64,000 bases of DNA from Pseudomonas iranensis (GTDB taxonomy: Bacteria; Pseudomonadota; Gammaproteobacteria; Pseudomonadales; Pseudomonadaceae), in assembly GCF_014268585.2 (NCBI RefSeq), contig NZ_CP077092.1, positions 5,183,501 through 5,247,500 of the forward strand, given 5' to 3'. The position numbers and the translations under genes are program-made. Each line of letters opens with the position of its first letter. Position 1 is the first letter of the stretch. This document shows, piece after piece, positions 31,639 through 40,043 of this stretch. The notes below the pieces were generated by a model, which saw only the letters and a list, made by a program, of their open reading frames with translations, was not told the DNA's origin and did not search any database.

Positions 31639-31944
31639 CGCAATCCTTTATTATTTAATTCAAATTGATTCAAGTCAGCTTGAGCATTTCTTAGGGACCG
31701 CAGTACCAATCACGATCACGCGCAGAGCGATGCGAGCTCTAGCAGACTCACTTCATCCCCCCGCAACCAAGGCGAGAGGCAGATACTTCATCATCGTGCC
31801 TACATGAGTACTCAGAATCAACTCAAAGTCCCGTGTAACAATTTGCTTAGGAACCTCGAACTGTGACTGCCCAAAACCTTATCTCAAATGGTATTGTGCA
31901 TGCTATCCAGCAGCTAACGCCCAACCTAAACTTCGAGTATTGAT
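31639..31944. other. Junction region on the left of the AT-rich cassette
   Basis: Intergenic. The first ~50 nt are the upstream region of the hydrolase. A minus-strand frame open from about 31875 to a stop at 31753-31755 reads FEVPKQIVTRDFELILSTHV and ends YLPLALVAGG. It has no start codon near its beginning and looks like a possible 3' remnant of a disrupted gene, though chance is not excluded. The last ~100 nt must contain the promoter of the four-gene cassette; no strong -35/-10 pair stands out. Confidence 0.35.
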
Positions 31945-32856
31945 ATGACAGACTTTTTCGGGGAGCAAGGAATTCTCTTTTATGAAAACGTCCTTACATC
32001 AACCAAAACGTTAATTAGCTCAGGATTATGGAAAGATATAAATCTACGCTCCATTGAAAAATGGACTAAGTACTTCGAGAGCAACGAAGAGAAAACCCTA
32101 TGTGGCCTCCTTCTGGACTCTCTCACATTCAGATCAAGGATACAGACCCAAGCGCTACTGTCTAACATCATTGAAAAATCAATTCCTCAAACAACTTTAG
32201 TCTCCAACGTTTCGAGCAAAACCCTTCAAAAATCCCTTACAGCCCAATACCCGGGAAAACAAAAAGACATAATTAAAATAGTACCAGTTATCAGTGACAT
32301 GGATCCACCAACAAAAAGCGGCCCTCTAGTCGCACGCTTATACAAGAAAGAAATCGGAATAAACGAAAAATTCATGGAGTGGCCTTGGAAACTTGAGGAT
32401 CATGCCGACTCAGCAAAGCTAGTAATATTTATCGACGATTTTATTGGAACTGGCGATCAGTTCCTAGAGTTCCTAGATCGTTTTTTTCCGAAAGGCAACT
32501 TCGAAGATGGAACTGAATACATATACGCACCACTGGGCGCATGCAAAAGCGGTGTAGATCACATTCTAAAAGAAGCACCTAGAATAAAAATCTGCCAGTC
32601 AGAATTAATACAGAAAGAAAACCATTTTTTCTCCGGCTTAAGCTCTCGGTATAAAGAACTGGACGACGCGTTTGCGGACGAACTTCGCTTAGTTTATTTA
32701 GATTTTTTAAAAAAAGTCGGACTTAATGGTCTTAAAAATAAGTTTGGCTATGGCGACCTGGAACTGACATACGCTTACGCACATGGGACACCCAACGCGA
32801 CGCTACCGATTTTTTGGGCAGCGAATGAAAATTACCAACCAGCTTTTTCGAGGTAA
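31945..32856 (+). CDS. PRTase-like protein, first gene of AT-rich cassette
   Basis: 303 residues, unlike any core gene in the window. LVIFIDDFIGTGDQ (159-172) is a good match to the PRPP-binding signature of type I phosphoribosyltransferases (hydrophobic stretch, two acidic residues, then xxxTG). GPLVARLYKK (126-135) and the C-terminal GTPNATLPIFW (281-291) resemble conserved blocks of stand-alone PRTase-like proteins found in mobile or defence contexts. The real substrate is unknown. Codon use is AT-rich. The stop lies 2 nt before the ATPase gene's ATG. The ATG at 31945 has no strong Shine-Dalgarno. Confidence 0.72.
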   Translation: MTDFFGEQGILFYENVLTSTKTLISSGLWKDINLRSIEKWTKYFESNEEKTLCGLLLDSLTFRSRIQTQALLSNIIEKSIPQTTLVSNVSSKTLQKSLTAQYPGKQKDIIKIVPVISDMDPPTKSGPLVARLYKKEIGINEKFMEWPWKLEDHADSAKLVIFIDDFIGTGDQFLEFLDRFFPKGNFEDGTEYIYAPLGACKSGVDHILKEAPRIKICQSELIQKENHFFSGLSSRYKELDDAFADELRLVYLDFLKKVGLNGLKNKFGYGDLELTYAYAHGTPNATLPIFWAANENYQPAFSR

Positions 32857-32858
32857 TC

Positions 32859-34844
32859 ATGGAGCTAAATTATAAAGACAGCTTAAGCGCAGTTCTCGCC
32901 AACAACCGAAGCGAGCACATTGGCATGGACGTATGGGAGGATTTTGTACTCCCCTATTTTTATAAAAAAATAGATTTCAACAGCAGTTTTCCTTTAAGAA
33001 TTGAGGGGGGGAGAGGTTGCGGAAAAACAATGCTTCTAAGATACCTGTCGTATCATAGTCGCTTCTCTGACAAAAGAACTAACATCCCTCTATCAGAACT
33101 AGAAGCTATTGGCCTTTACTTGCGAGCCGATACACAATTCCTCAGACAGCTACAGAAAAGAGGACTTGAAGAACATAAGTGGCAGTCAATTTTTTCACAC
33201 TACATCAATATTTGCTTATTAATGGAGACGTCTAATGCCTTGATAAAAATATCGAGCGCTAGTTATGCAGAAGGCGAAAGCTTCGACGTCAGCAACTTAG
33301 AGCTGAGCTCGCTAAAAATATATGGCAGTAACTTCAGCGGTACAATTCTCGAGCTTTTTGAAGAGTTTAGGAACCAAAGAAAACTTTGCGAACTTGCAGT
33401 CGCCAACCCTAGAATGATTGACGACCTTTTGATTCTTCCGGATTCAGCGTTGATCGACCTAATCAATGAAGTAAAAGAAAAAGTCGCCCCTAGAGAACTG
33501 AAATTCAAAGTCTATTTTGACGAGTACGAAAATCTACTTAAATACCAGCAACTCATCATAAACACACGAATGAAACACTCAGAGCCACCTCTTATATTCA
33601 ATATTGCGGCAAAGCTCAATGGTGTTCCTCACTCAGAAACAACTGGCAGTGAATCACTTTCCTACAAACATGATTACACGATTGAAAACTTAGACACAAG
33701 ACTTGCAGAAGAGTCATTCGAATGCTTTGCAGCCGAGATACTATTTTTAAGACTTTCTAAAAGCGACGCTAAATACAAAGACACATTTAGCGGCGTCCAG
33801 CTGAACTCAATTACGGATTTAGAGAAGCGACTGGAGCACGGGTATCAAGAACGTGTACTACTAGCTGCCAAAGGATTACTTCCTGGAAAAACTCACGAAG
33901 GCCTCGCCGAAGAAATTTTTTCAGAACCAAAGCTCTTAAAAAAACTAAAGAACGAAATAACCATAGGTTTAAAAAACAAGTCCTCACATTTGGACCCTGA
34001 ATTATTTATAGACACAAATAACAAAAAAGCATCGATCGTTGCCTCATCTCTGATATTTAGGAAAAAGCTCAGCCCTGACGATATCGCTCAACAGCTGAAA
34101 AACCTAAGCGAAGGCAAAGATAACAAGTTCACTGGAACTACATCATGGATCCAGAATTTTTTCATCGGCAGCTATCTAAAACTTATCAGGTCTTTTAAAA
34201 CCGAATCAACCTTTTACGCCGGCTTCGATGTATATGTTCTGCTATCGAATGCTAATATGCGCCACTTTCTTGAGCTATGCCGAACCGCATTTTCCAATTT
34301 CACACTGAAAAGTTCTGAAAATTTAAGCATTGACTGTCGCGCCCAACATATTTCAGCAATGCAAACAAGTGAAATTCTTTTTCGTGAAATATCTAGCTTT
34401 ATGCCTCATGGTAAGAGGCTAAAAATATTCTGCGGTCGGCTCGGCGAAATTTTTAGTCTTTTCCAAGAGCGAAACTCCCAAAGCGAGCCTGAGATAACCC
34501 ACTTCAGTATTAAAGGTGGATTCCTAACCATTACTACAGAAGAGCAAGACTTCCTTAAAGAAGCGGAAAAATGGGGGATTTTATATAGGACCGATTCAAC
34601 CAAAGGCAAAAGCCTCGATGTGAAAGACGATAGTGACTGGGTGCTTAACCCTATTTATACTCCGTATTTCTTCATAAGCTATAGAAAGATTCGGAAAACG
34701 TACTTTGAACCGGAAGAAGTAAGTGCGATAATTAACGAATCAGAAACAGACTTCGATAGCATCCGCAACATTCGGAAGAAGAAGTTAGATCTGACAGAAG
34801 ACATGGAAAGTCAAGATAGCTTCTACCAGAAGGGTCTCTTTTAA
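32859..34844 (+). CDS. P-loop ATPase (Orc/Cdc6- or STAND-like), cassette gene 2
   Basis: 661-residue protein with Walker A GGRGCGKT (50-57, in LRIEGGRGCGKTMLLRYLS) and Walker B FKVYFDEYENL (216-226; Asp221-Glu222). A sensor-like FNIAAKLNG follows at about 247-254. The layout, with the NTPase core in the first ~300 residues and a long C-terminal helical/winged region, resembles Orc1/Cdc6-like ATPases that accompany effectors in conflict systems. The C-terminal 300 residues match nothing I recognise. It shares one base with the next gene (TAATG) and is AT-rich throughout. I infer an energy-dependent sensor or switch; this is not demonstrated. Confidence 0.75.
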   Translation: MELNYKDSLSAVLANNRSEHIGMDVWEDFVLPYFYKKIDFNSSFPLRIEGGRGCGKTMLLRYLSYHSRFSDKRTNIPLSELEAIGLYLRADTQFLRQLQKRGLEEHKWQSIFSHYINICLLMETSNALIKISSASYAEGESFDVSNLELSSLKIYGSNFSGTILELFEEFRNQRKLCELAVANPRMIDDLLILPDSALIDLINEVKEKVAPRELKFKVYFDEYENLLKYQQLIINTRMKHSEPPLIFNIAAKLNGVPHSETTGSESLSYKHDYTIENLDTRLAEESFECFAAEILFLRLSKSDAKYKDTFSGVQLNSITDLEKRLEHGYQERVLLAAKGLLPGKTHEGLAEEIFSEPKLLKKLKNEITIGLKNKSSHLDPELFIDTNNKKASIVASSLIFRKKLSPDDIAQQLKNLSEGKDNKFTGTTSWIQNFFIGSYLKLIRSFKTESTFYAGFDVYVLLSNANMRHFLELCRTAFSNFTLKSSENLSIDCRAQHISAMQTSEILFREISSFMPHGKRLKIFCGRLGEIFSLFQERNSQSEPEITHFSIKGGFLTITTEEQDFLKEAEKWGILYRTDSTKGKSLDVKDDSDWVLNPIYTPYFFISYRKIRKTYFEPEEVSAIINESETDFDSIRNIRKKKLDLTEDMESQDSFYQKGLF

Positions 34845-35731
34845 TGGAAATTACTGAATACAACTCCTTGTCTGAAATTTCTGACAGTAGATGGAACGTT
34901 GCGATTCATGGGAAGCATGCCGATGACAGAGACAAAGAAATACGAACATTCTTTAATGAGCATTGTGATTATGTCCATACATTCCACTACGACCGCATAG
35001 AAATGCAAGCCCACCTTTCTATGGACGTACTTGAACTGCATGACATAGAAGACTCGCTAAAAAAACTTAGTGGATTAAAAATCGTTATCGACGCAACATC
35101 TTTTGATGTAGCAGAGCTCGCCATCATATGTAAAAGCTTAAAAACAGCTGGAATATCAAATTTCGACGTTATATATGCAGAGCCTTCAGAATACTCACAC
35201 GACTCAACCAATGGTGAAAAAAACTTTAACCTTTCCGAAAGTCTACTTGGTTTTGAAGAGGCAGGTATCCCCGGAATATCCAAAGCGATTCCAACTACGG
35301 ATCCGAAACTTTTCATTTTTTTCATGGGATATGAGGGAGACAGATTCAAGAACGCATTGGAGCTTTCTGAAATCTCAGGAAAAGAATGCAATTTGGTTTT
35401 CGGGGTCCCTGCATTTAAGTTTGGGTGGGATAAAAACTCTCTACTCAGCAGCGCAAGATCAATTTTAGAAAACAGCTTACAGGATTCATTCTTATTCTGT
35501 GGCGCGACAAACATCTATGGGGTTTCGAGATTACTTGAAGAATTGCGCCATAAATATCAGAATGAAACCTTTTTCCTAGTACCACTTGGCCCAAAGCCTA
35601 TGAGCATTGGCGCTATAAAATTTCTGTGTGATGATAAAAATGCTTCGTTGCTGTATGATCACCCAGCTCGATCGGCGAATAGATCGAAAGGTATTGCAAG
35701 TATCCATTTAGTTCGAGGGTTCCTTTCTTGA
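34844..35731 (+). CDS. Protein of unknown function, cassette gene 3
   Basis: 295 residues; not recognised. It appears to be an alpha/beta protein. A strand-helix unit LKIVIDATSFDVAELAIICKSL (78-99, abbreviated) is followed by FDVIYAEPSEY (107-117), LFIFFMGYEGDRFKNALEL (156-174), LVFGVPAFKFGW (184-195) and LVPLGPKPMSIGA (245-257). The end is YDHPARSANRSKG (271-283). These blocks suggest a Rossmann-like nucleotide-binding or hydrolase fold, but no catalytic motif can be assigned. It overlaps the ATPase stop by one base and the methyltransferase start by four, so it is an obligate part of the operon. Confidence 0.7.
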   Translation: MEITEYNSLSEISDSRWNVAIHGKHADDRDKEIRTFFNEHCDYVHTFHYDRIEMQAHLSMDVLELHDIEDSLKKLSGLKIVIDATSFDVAELAIICKSLKTAGISNFDVIYAEPSEYSHDSTNGEKNFNLSESLLGFEEAGIPGISKAIPTTDPKLFIFFMGYEGDRFKNALELSEISGKECNLVFGVPAFKFGWDKNSLLSSARSILENSLQDSFLFCGATNIYGVSRLLEELRHKYQNETFFLVPLGPKPMSIGAIKFLCDDKNASLLYDHPARSANRSKGIASIHLVRGFLS

Positions 35732-37011
35732 GGAATTGTTTTTTTCCAACACCAGACGCTGTAGTTCAGACTATCATTAAATCTGAGGCGTCAGGAAATT
35801 ACCAGTGCGTTTTAGAGCCCGCAGTAGGAGATGGTGCGTTACTACGAGCACTAAACAAAAACTATCGAAAACTCGTTGCCTTTGATATAAACCAAGAAAA
35901 CTTGGACAAAGTATATACATTCACCAATACAAACAAAACCGAACTTTTTTGTACTGACTTTCTAAGCACAACGCTAGACTCTCATTATGATCTAATACTA
36001 TCAAACCCGCCATTTAACAATAATCTAGCCCATCACGTAACTTATAACGGAAAAAAAATTCCTGTTGAGGCAGCATTTGTTCTCAAGTGCTTAGAACACT
36101 TAAGTTTGGGAGGCAAAGCTATATTCATACTACCTCCTTCCATCATCACGGGGGACAGAATGAAATGGCTAAGATCCTACTTGGCCACCAACTATAAAAT
36201 ATCCTCAATTTATAAACTTCCAAAATTCTCCTTCAATAAGGTAGAAGGCGGATTTTATGTGCTTTGCGTTCAAAGAGTCCGAGAATTAAATTACACGATC
36301 TTATTGAGCTCCGAAACTTACCCCAATCATTCCATAAACTCTACTCAGCTTCAAAACTACCACTATCATCTTGACCCCGACCACCTAAAGCGTCTCGCGA
36401 CGTATAAAAAACACCTAGAAGCTCTTGGCAGTGTTTCTCTTTCTAAGATGGGGAGCATTATGCGAGGAAATGTAGGTGCTACGGGCAATAGGAAGTCCGT
36501 ATACCACTCTACTGATTTTAAATCTCATACAGCCCCAGAAAAGCCACTCGATGGACTAGTTAATAGCTCCGCAACTTTGAGTAAATACGACATAGTCATC
36601 AAACGTGTTTGCAGATCTGCCAGCGCCAGCTTTTCTATTTATACTGGAAGTGCAATCGCCCCATGTAGCGACTGCCTTATCGTAATCACTCCACCTATAA
36701 AAAACAAAACCTCATCAGTCCGTCTCCTTCTTGCGCTTAGAGTCTCTGTACTACTAGGGGCAGAAGCAAATTTCGAGAACTCTGGAAGTGGTGCAAATTA
36801 CATTTCACTTGGTCGACTTAGAGAACTTAACATCCCATCACAACTATTAAACATTGATAAAAAAATTGTAGAAAAATACTCTAGGTATATTTTTTCAGGA
36901 AAGACTCAGGAAGCATTGGAAATTGAGAATAATCTTTGCAAAGTATTTAGCGGCGAGCTGACTCATCGTGACCACACCGAAAATCAAAAGTGCACACTCG
37001 CAGCAAGTTAA
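35728..37011 (+). CDS. N6-adenine-type DNA methyltransferase, cassette gene 4
   Basis: 427-residue class I SAM-dependent DNA methylase. Motif I is VLEPAVGDGALLRAL (28-42), the acidic SAM-ribose residue is in LVAFDIN (Asp53), CTDFL is at 75-79, and the catalytic motif IV is LSNPPF (91-96). GGKAIFILPPSII lies further on. The C-terminal ~200 residues, with SGSGANYISLGRLRELNIP, look like a target-recognition region of the type I HsdM/type IIG kind. The start is TTG (35728-35730) overlapping the previous stop; it places the FFPTPDAVVQTII block properly at the N-terminus. No restriction nuclease gene is adjacent. Confidence 0.85.
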   Translation: MRNCFFPTPDAVVQTIIKSEASGNYQCVLEPAVGDGALLRALNKNYRKLVAFDINQENLDKVYTFTNTNKTELFCTDFLSTTLDSHYDLILSNPPFNNNLAHHVTYNGKKIPVEAAFVLKCLEHLSLGGKAIFILPPSIITGDRMKWLRSYLATNYKISSIYKLPKFSFNKVEGGFYVLCVQRVRELNYTILLSSETYPNHSINSTQLQNYHYHLDPDHLKRLATYKKHLEALGSVSLSKMGSIMRGNVGATGNRKSVYHSTDFKSHTAPEKPLDGLVNSSATLSKYDIVIKRVCRSASASFSIYTGSAIAPCSDCLIVITPPIKNKTSSVRLLLALRVSVLLGAEANFENSGSGANYISLGRLRELNIPSQLLNIDKKIVEKYSRYIFSGKTQEALEIENNLCKVFSGELTHRDHTENQKCTLAAS

Positions 37012-37132
37012 GTAGAAAACTCAACTTAAGAAAGTTAAATCATATTATTTACTTACAACTTCTAAATTCATTCCTTCTTGATTTTATTTCTTCATTGAAT
37101 AAATAGTTATTCATTTTAACGTTAGGTTACTA
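37012..37132. other. AT-rich right flank of the cassette
   Basis: 121 bp, visibly richer in A and T than the neighbouring core genes, with no reading frame. Only a weak 5-bp hairpin (AACTT/AAGTT, about 37021-37034) is visible, so termination of the cassette is unclear. The normal GC-rich sequence resumes at the end of the LuxR-family gene. Confidence 0.5.
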
Positions 37133-39868
37133 TCAGCTCAAAACTCCCAGCTCTTTGGCCCGCGCCACCGCCTGCGTGCGACGCTCGACCCCCAACTTGC
37201 TGTTGATATGGCTGGCGTGGGTTTTCACGGTGTGCAGGGAAATGAACAACTGGTCGCTGATTTCCTGATTCGAACAGCCTTGAGCAATCAGGCGCAGAAC
37301 GGCCAGTTCTCGACTGCTGAGCTGTTCGGCCACTGAAACCTCCGCGACGGGACGCGCAGCGGGAAGAGGCAGGTGCTCCAGCAATTGCTGGCTGACGGCT
37401 GTCGAAGCGATTGCTACCAATTGCCCGCGCAACCAGTCGCCATGCTCCTTCACCAGCAGATCGAATGGCTGCGCCACGCCGCCGGCCGCCGCCTCCAGCG
37501 CCTGACTCAGGGTTTTTCTGGCTTCTGGCTCACGCCCCACCACCAGCAACAGCGCCACCTTCTGCGTCAACGCCATCACGCTGAGCAATTGCCGACCGGT
37601 CTGCTGGCCGTTTTCATGCAACACGTTCAACCGCCCTTCGGCGAGCATCGGCTGCCCCTGAATCACATCGAGCAGCGCCTGTTGCAGTTCCACGTGCAGT
37701 GGCAGCTGTGGATGAAACTCTGGCGGTGCGGCAGCGTGTTCACCGGTGTAGGTCTGGCCCAGGCGCGCAAGCCACGCCTCGGCAAGATCAATACGCCCCT
37801 GCGCCAGCCACAGTTCGCATTTGACCAGGGTGATCATCGCCAGATAGTAGATCGGCGGTACGTCCCAGATGTGCATCAGGCGTTCGGCTTCGGCGAGTTC
37901 GGCGAAGGCCTTGGCGAACTCGCCGCTGGCGCCGTCGAGGCGGGCAATCACGCAGTGGCCGATCAGTACGCTGATGTCGCGACAAGCCCGCGCCTCGCCA
38001 ATCCCGGCGAGCAGGCGTACGCGTGCAGCCTGCGGCTGCAAACGCATCGCCAGCAGGAAACCTTCGTACAACGTCAGCCGCGCGCGCACGGCGTACAGGC
38101 GTTGCGGCGACAGACCGCGTAAGCGCTCCAGACCCTGATGCACTTCATCCAGCGCGCGCAGAATCTCGCCCCGCGATTGCAAGACTCGAGCTCTGTCGTA
38201 GTGAGCCAACGCTTCGAATAATGGATTGCCGACTCGCTGTGCCAGCTCGAGGGACTCACGGTTCAGGCCACGGGCGCGCCACAGATCACCGTCGGCGATC
38301 GCCAGATTGGACAAGGTCGACAGGCACATCAGGCGCTGGCCATAACGCTTGGCCGGCAGGCTCTCCAGCGCTTCACTGCAATAGCGCAGGGTCAGTTCGC
38401 GATGGCCGCGCCCGCGAGCGATGATCCCGCTCAATGCCAGCCACTGCGCCAGCATGGATTTCTGCGCAGTGGCTGAAGGTGCTGGCAGAAAGCGGCTTAA
38501 ATGGCTGGCCAGCTCCTCAGCGGCGTCGAGCTGACAGGCCAGCCCCAGCGCCCAGCTGTAGAGCACGATCAGCCGTGGCGTGCTGATCAGCAGGCTGTCG
38601 GGCAAGTCCATTTTCCAGCGCAGCAGCATGCCGACGTTCTGCTCGGCGAGCAGCTGTTCTTCGGACAGGTTCTGTACGAGATTTGCCGCGACATCGAGAT
38701 GCCCGGCACGCAAGGCCTGCTCCACCGCTTCGTCGAGCAGGCCTTGCGCATTGAACCAGCGGCAGGCGCGCAAATGCAGGGTGGCGTTGGGCACCATCGC
38801 CTGGGCGATTGGTCGGCTGCGCAACAAGTCGGAAAACAAATGGTGATAGCGATACCAGTGACCGTGCTCGTCCAGCGGCACCAGAAACACCTGATGGGCG
38901 AGCAGAAAGCGCAGGATCTCGGCGCTGTCATGAGCTTCGCGGACCGCATCGCACAGCTCGCTGCAAAAGCGTTCCTGCGGAGCAGTTTCGTAGAGAAACG
39001 ATTGCACTTCGGCCGGCAGGCAATCGATGACTTCTTCGAGCAGATAGTCGCGTATCAGTCCTTCGCCGCCGTTCAGTGCTTGCGGCAGCGCGGCATCGTT
39101 GCCCGCCTCGGCCACCGCCAACAGCCAGAAGCGCAGGCCGGCGACCCAGCCTTCGCTGCGCTGGATCAGGCTTTCCAGTGCTTCGCCGCGCAGTGAGCTG
39201 CTGTGGCGGTCGAGCAAGGTCAGGGCTTCGTCGTGGGTCAGGCGCAAGTCCTGTTCGTGCAGCTCGAGCAATTGTCGCGACAGGCGCAGACGCGCCAGAT
39301 GCCAGTCCGGGCGCTGGCGACTGGTGACCATCACCAACAAGCCATCGGGCAAATGATTGAGGAAAAATTGCAGGCAACGATCCAGCACCGGGCCTTGGGC
39401 GAGGTGGTAATCGTCGAGCACCAGCAGCAGCGGTGCAGCAGGATCGAGATGCAGCGCCAGCTCATCGAGCAGACCGTCGAGCCACTCTTCGAACGCAAAT
39501 GGTTGATGGCGCTGACGCATTTTCAACAGACCGAGAGCGCCAGCGCCCAAGGCCGGAAAATAGTCCTGTAGCCCTTCAAGCAAGCGCTCGAGAAAACGTC
39601 CGGGATCGCTGTCCCGTGGGCTCAAGCCCAGCCAGAGACTTTGCCAATGCGCCGGCAGGCTCTGACAGAACTCCACCGCCAGCGAGCTCTTGCCGAACCC
39701 GGCCGGGGCGCTGACCAGCAGCAACCGACCTCCGAGCCCGGCCTGCAGACGCTGGCAAAGGCGCGGCCGCAAGACATAGCCGTCAGGCAGCGGTGGGCGA
39801 AAAAAACGCCCGTCCAGTGCTGCGACGGTGATGCTTGCGGGACCCGGAAGTGGGGACAGATCAGTCAT
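37133..39868 (-). CDS. MalT-like LuxR-family ATP-dependent transcriptional regulator
   Basis: 911-residue STAND-type activator. The N-terminal P-loop LLLVSAPAGFGKSSLAVEF has Walker A at about 54-61, with LLLVLDDYHLAQ as Walker B. A winged-helix and long TPR-like sensor region follows. The C-terminal LuxR HTH (last ~65 residues) is ELAVLRLIAQGCSNQEISDQLFISLHTVKTHASHIN (abbreviated). Such proteins sense a small ligand and activate nearby operons. The adjacent minus-strand DUF1329-DUF1302-acyl-CoA ligase genes are the likely targets. Confidence 0.92.
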   Translation of the reverse strand: MTDLSPLPGPASITVAALDGRFFRPPLPDGYVLRPRLCQRLQAGLGGRLLLVSAPAGFGKSSLAVEFCQSLPAHWQSLWLGLSPRDSDPGRFLERLLEGLQDYFPALGAGALGLLKMRQRHQPFAFEEWLDGLLDELALHLDPAAPLLLVLDDYHLAQGPVLDRCLQFFLNHLPDGLLVMVTSRQRPDWHLARLRLSRQLLELHEQDLRLTHDEALTLLDRHSSSLRGEALESLIQRSEGWVAGLRFWLLAVAEAGNDAALPQALNGGEGLIRDYLLEEVIDCLPAEVQSFLYETAPQERFCSELCDAVREAHDSAEILRFLLAHQVFLVPLDEHGHWYRYHHLFSDLLRSRPIAQAMVPNATLHLRACRWFNAQGLLDEAVEQALRAGHLDVAANLVQNLSEEQLLAEQNVGMLLRWKMDLPDSLLISTPRLIVLYSWALGLACQLDAAEELASHLSRFLPAPSATAQKSMLAQWLALSGIIARGRGHRELTLRYCSEALESLPAKRYGQRLMCLSTLSNLAIADGDLWRARGLNRESLELAQRVGNPLFEALAHYDRARVLQSRGEILRALDEVHQGLERLRGLSPQRLYAVRARLTLYEGFLLAMRLQPQAARVRLLAGIGEARACRDISVLIGHCVIARLDGASGEFAKAFAELAEAERLMHIWDVPPIYYLAMITLVKCELWLAQGRIDLAEAWLARLGQTYTGEHAAAPPEFHPQLPLHVELQQALLDVIQGQPMLAEGRLNVLHENGQQTGRQLLSVMALTQKVALLLVVGREPEARKTLSQALEAAAGGVAQPFDLLVKEHGDWLRGQLVAIASTAVSQQLLEHLPLPAARPVAEVSVAEQLSSRELAVLRLIAQGCSNQEISDQLFISLHTVKTHASHINSKLGVERRTQAVARAKELGVLS

Positions 39869-39981
39869 GGCCGGCTCTTGTTCGAAGGCGATTGGCGGCG
39901 TTGCAGATCTCCGCAGCCTAGCCTTAAACGAAGAGGTAATGAAGGTCGCTGCTACAAATGGCTACAAAAAGGCTACAGACA

Positions 39982-40013
39982 CAAAAACGCCCCGAACCGG
40001 TCGGGGCGTTTTC
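39982..40013 (-). terminator. Terminator after the DUF1329 gene
   Basis: The 9-bp stem ACGCCCCGA/TCGGGGCGT has a T-run on the minus strand. It separates the envelope-protein genes from the regulator gene downstream. Confidence 0.9.
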
Positions 40014-40043
40014 ACGAGGATGCGGCCTCGGGTTTACGCAGGT

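Noticed and set aside
31945..37011. Retron or classic restriction-modification system
   Set aside because: No reverse transcriptase, no HsdR/HsdS or type II nuclease is visible. The methylase is accompanied by an ATPase, a PRTase-like protein and an unknown, so it is listed as a separate module.
31651..37058. Similar 15-nt stretches ATTATTTAATTCAAA and ATTATTTACTTACAA at about 31651 and 37044, on either side of the AT-rich cassette
   Set aside because: They match at only 12 of 15 positions and are AT-rich, so chance is likely. No integrase or tRNA is nearby; not enough to call attachment sites.
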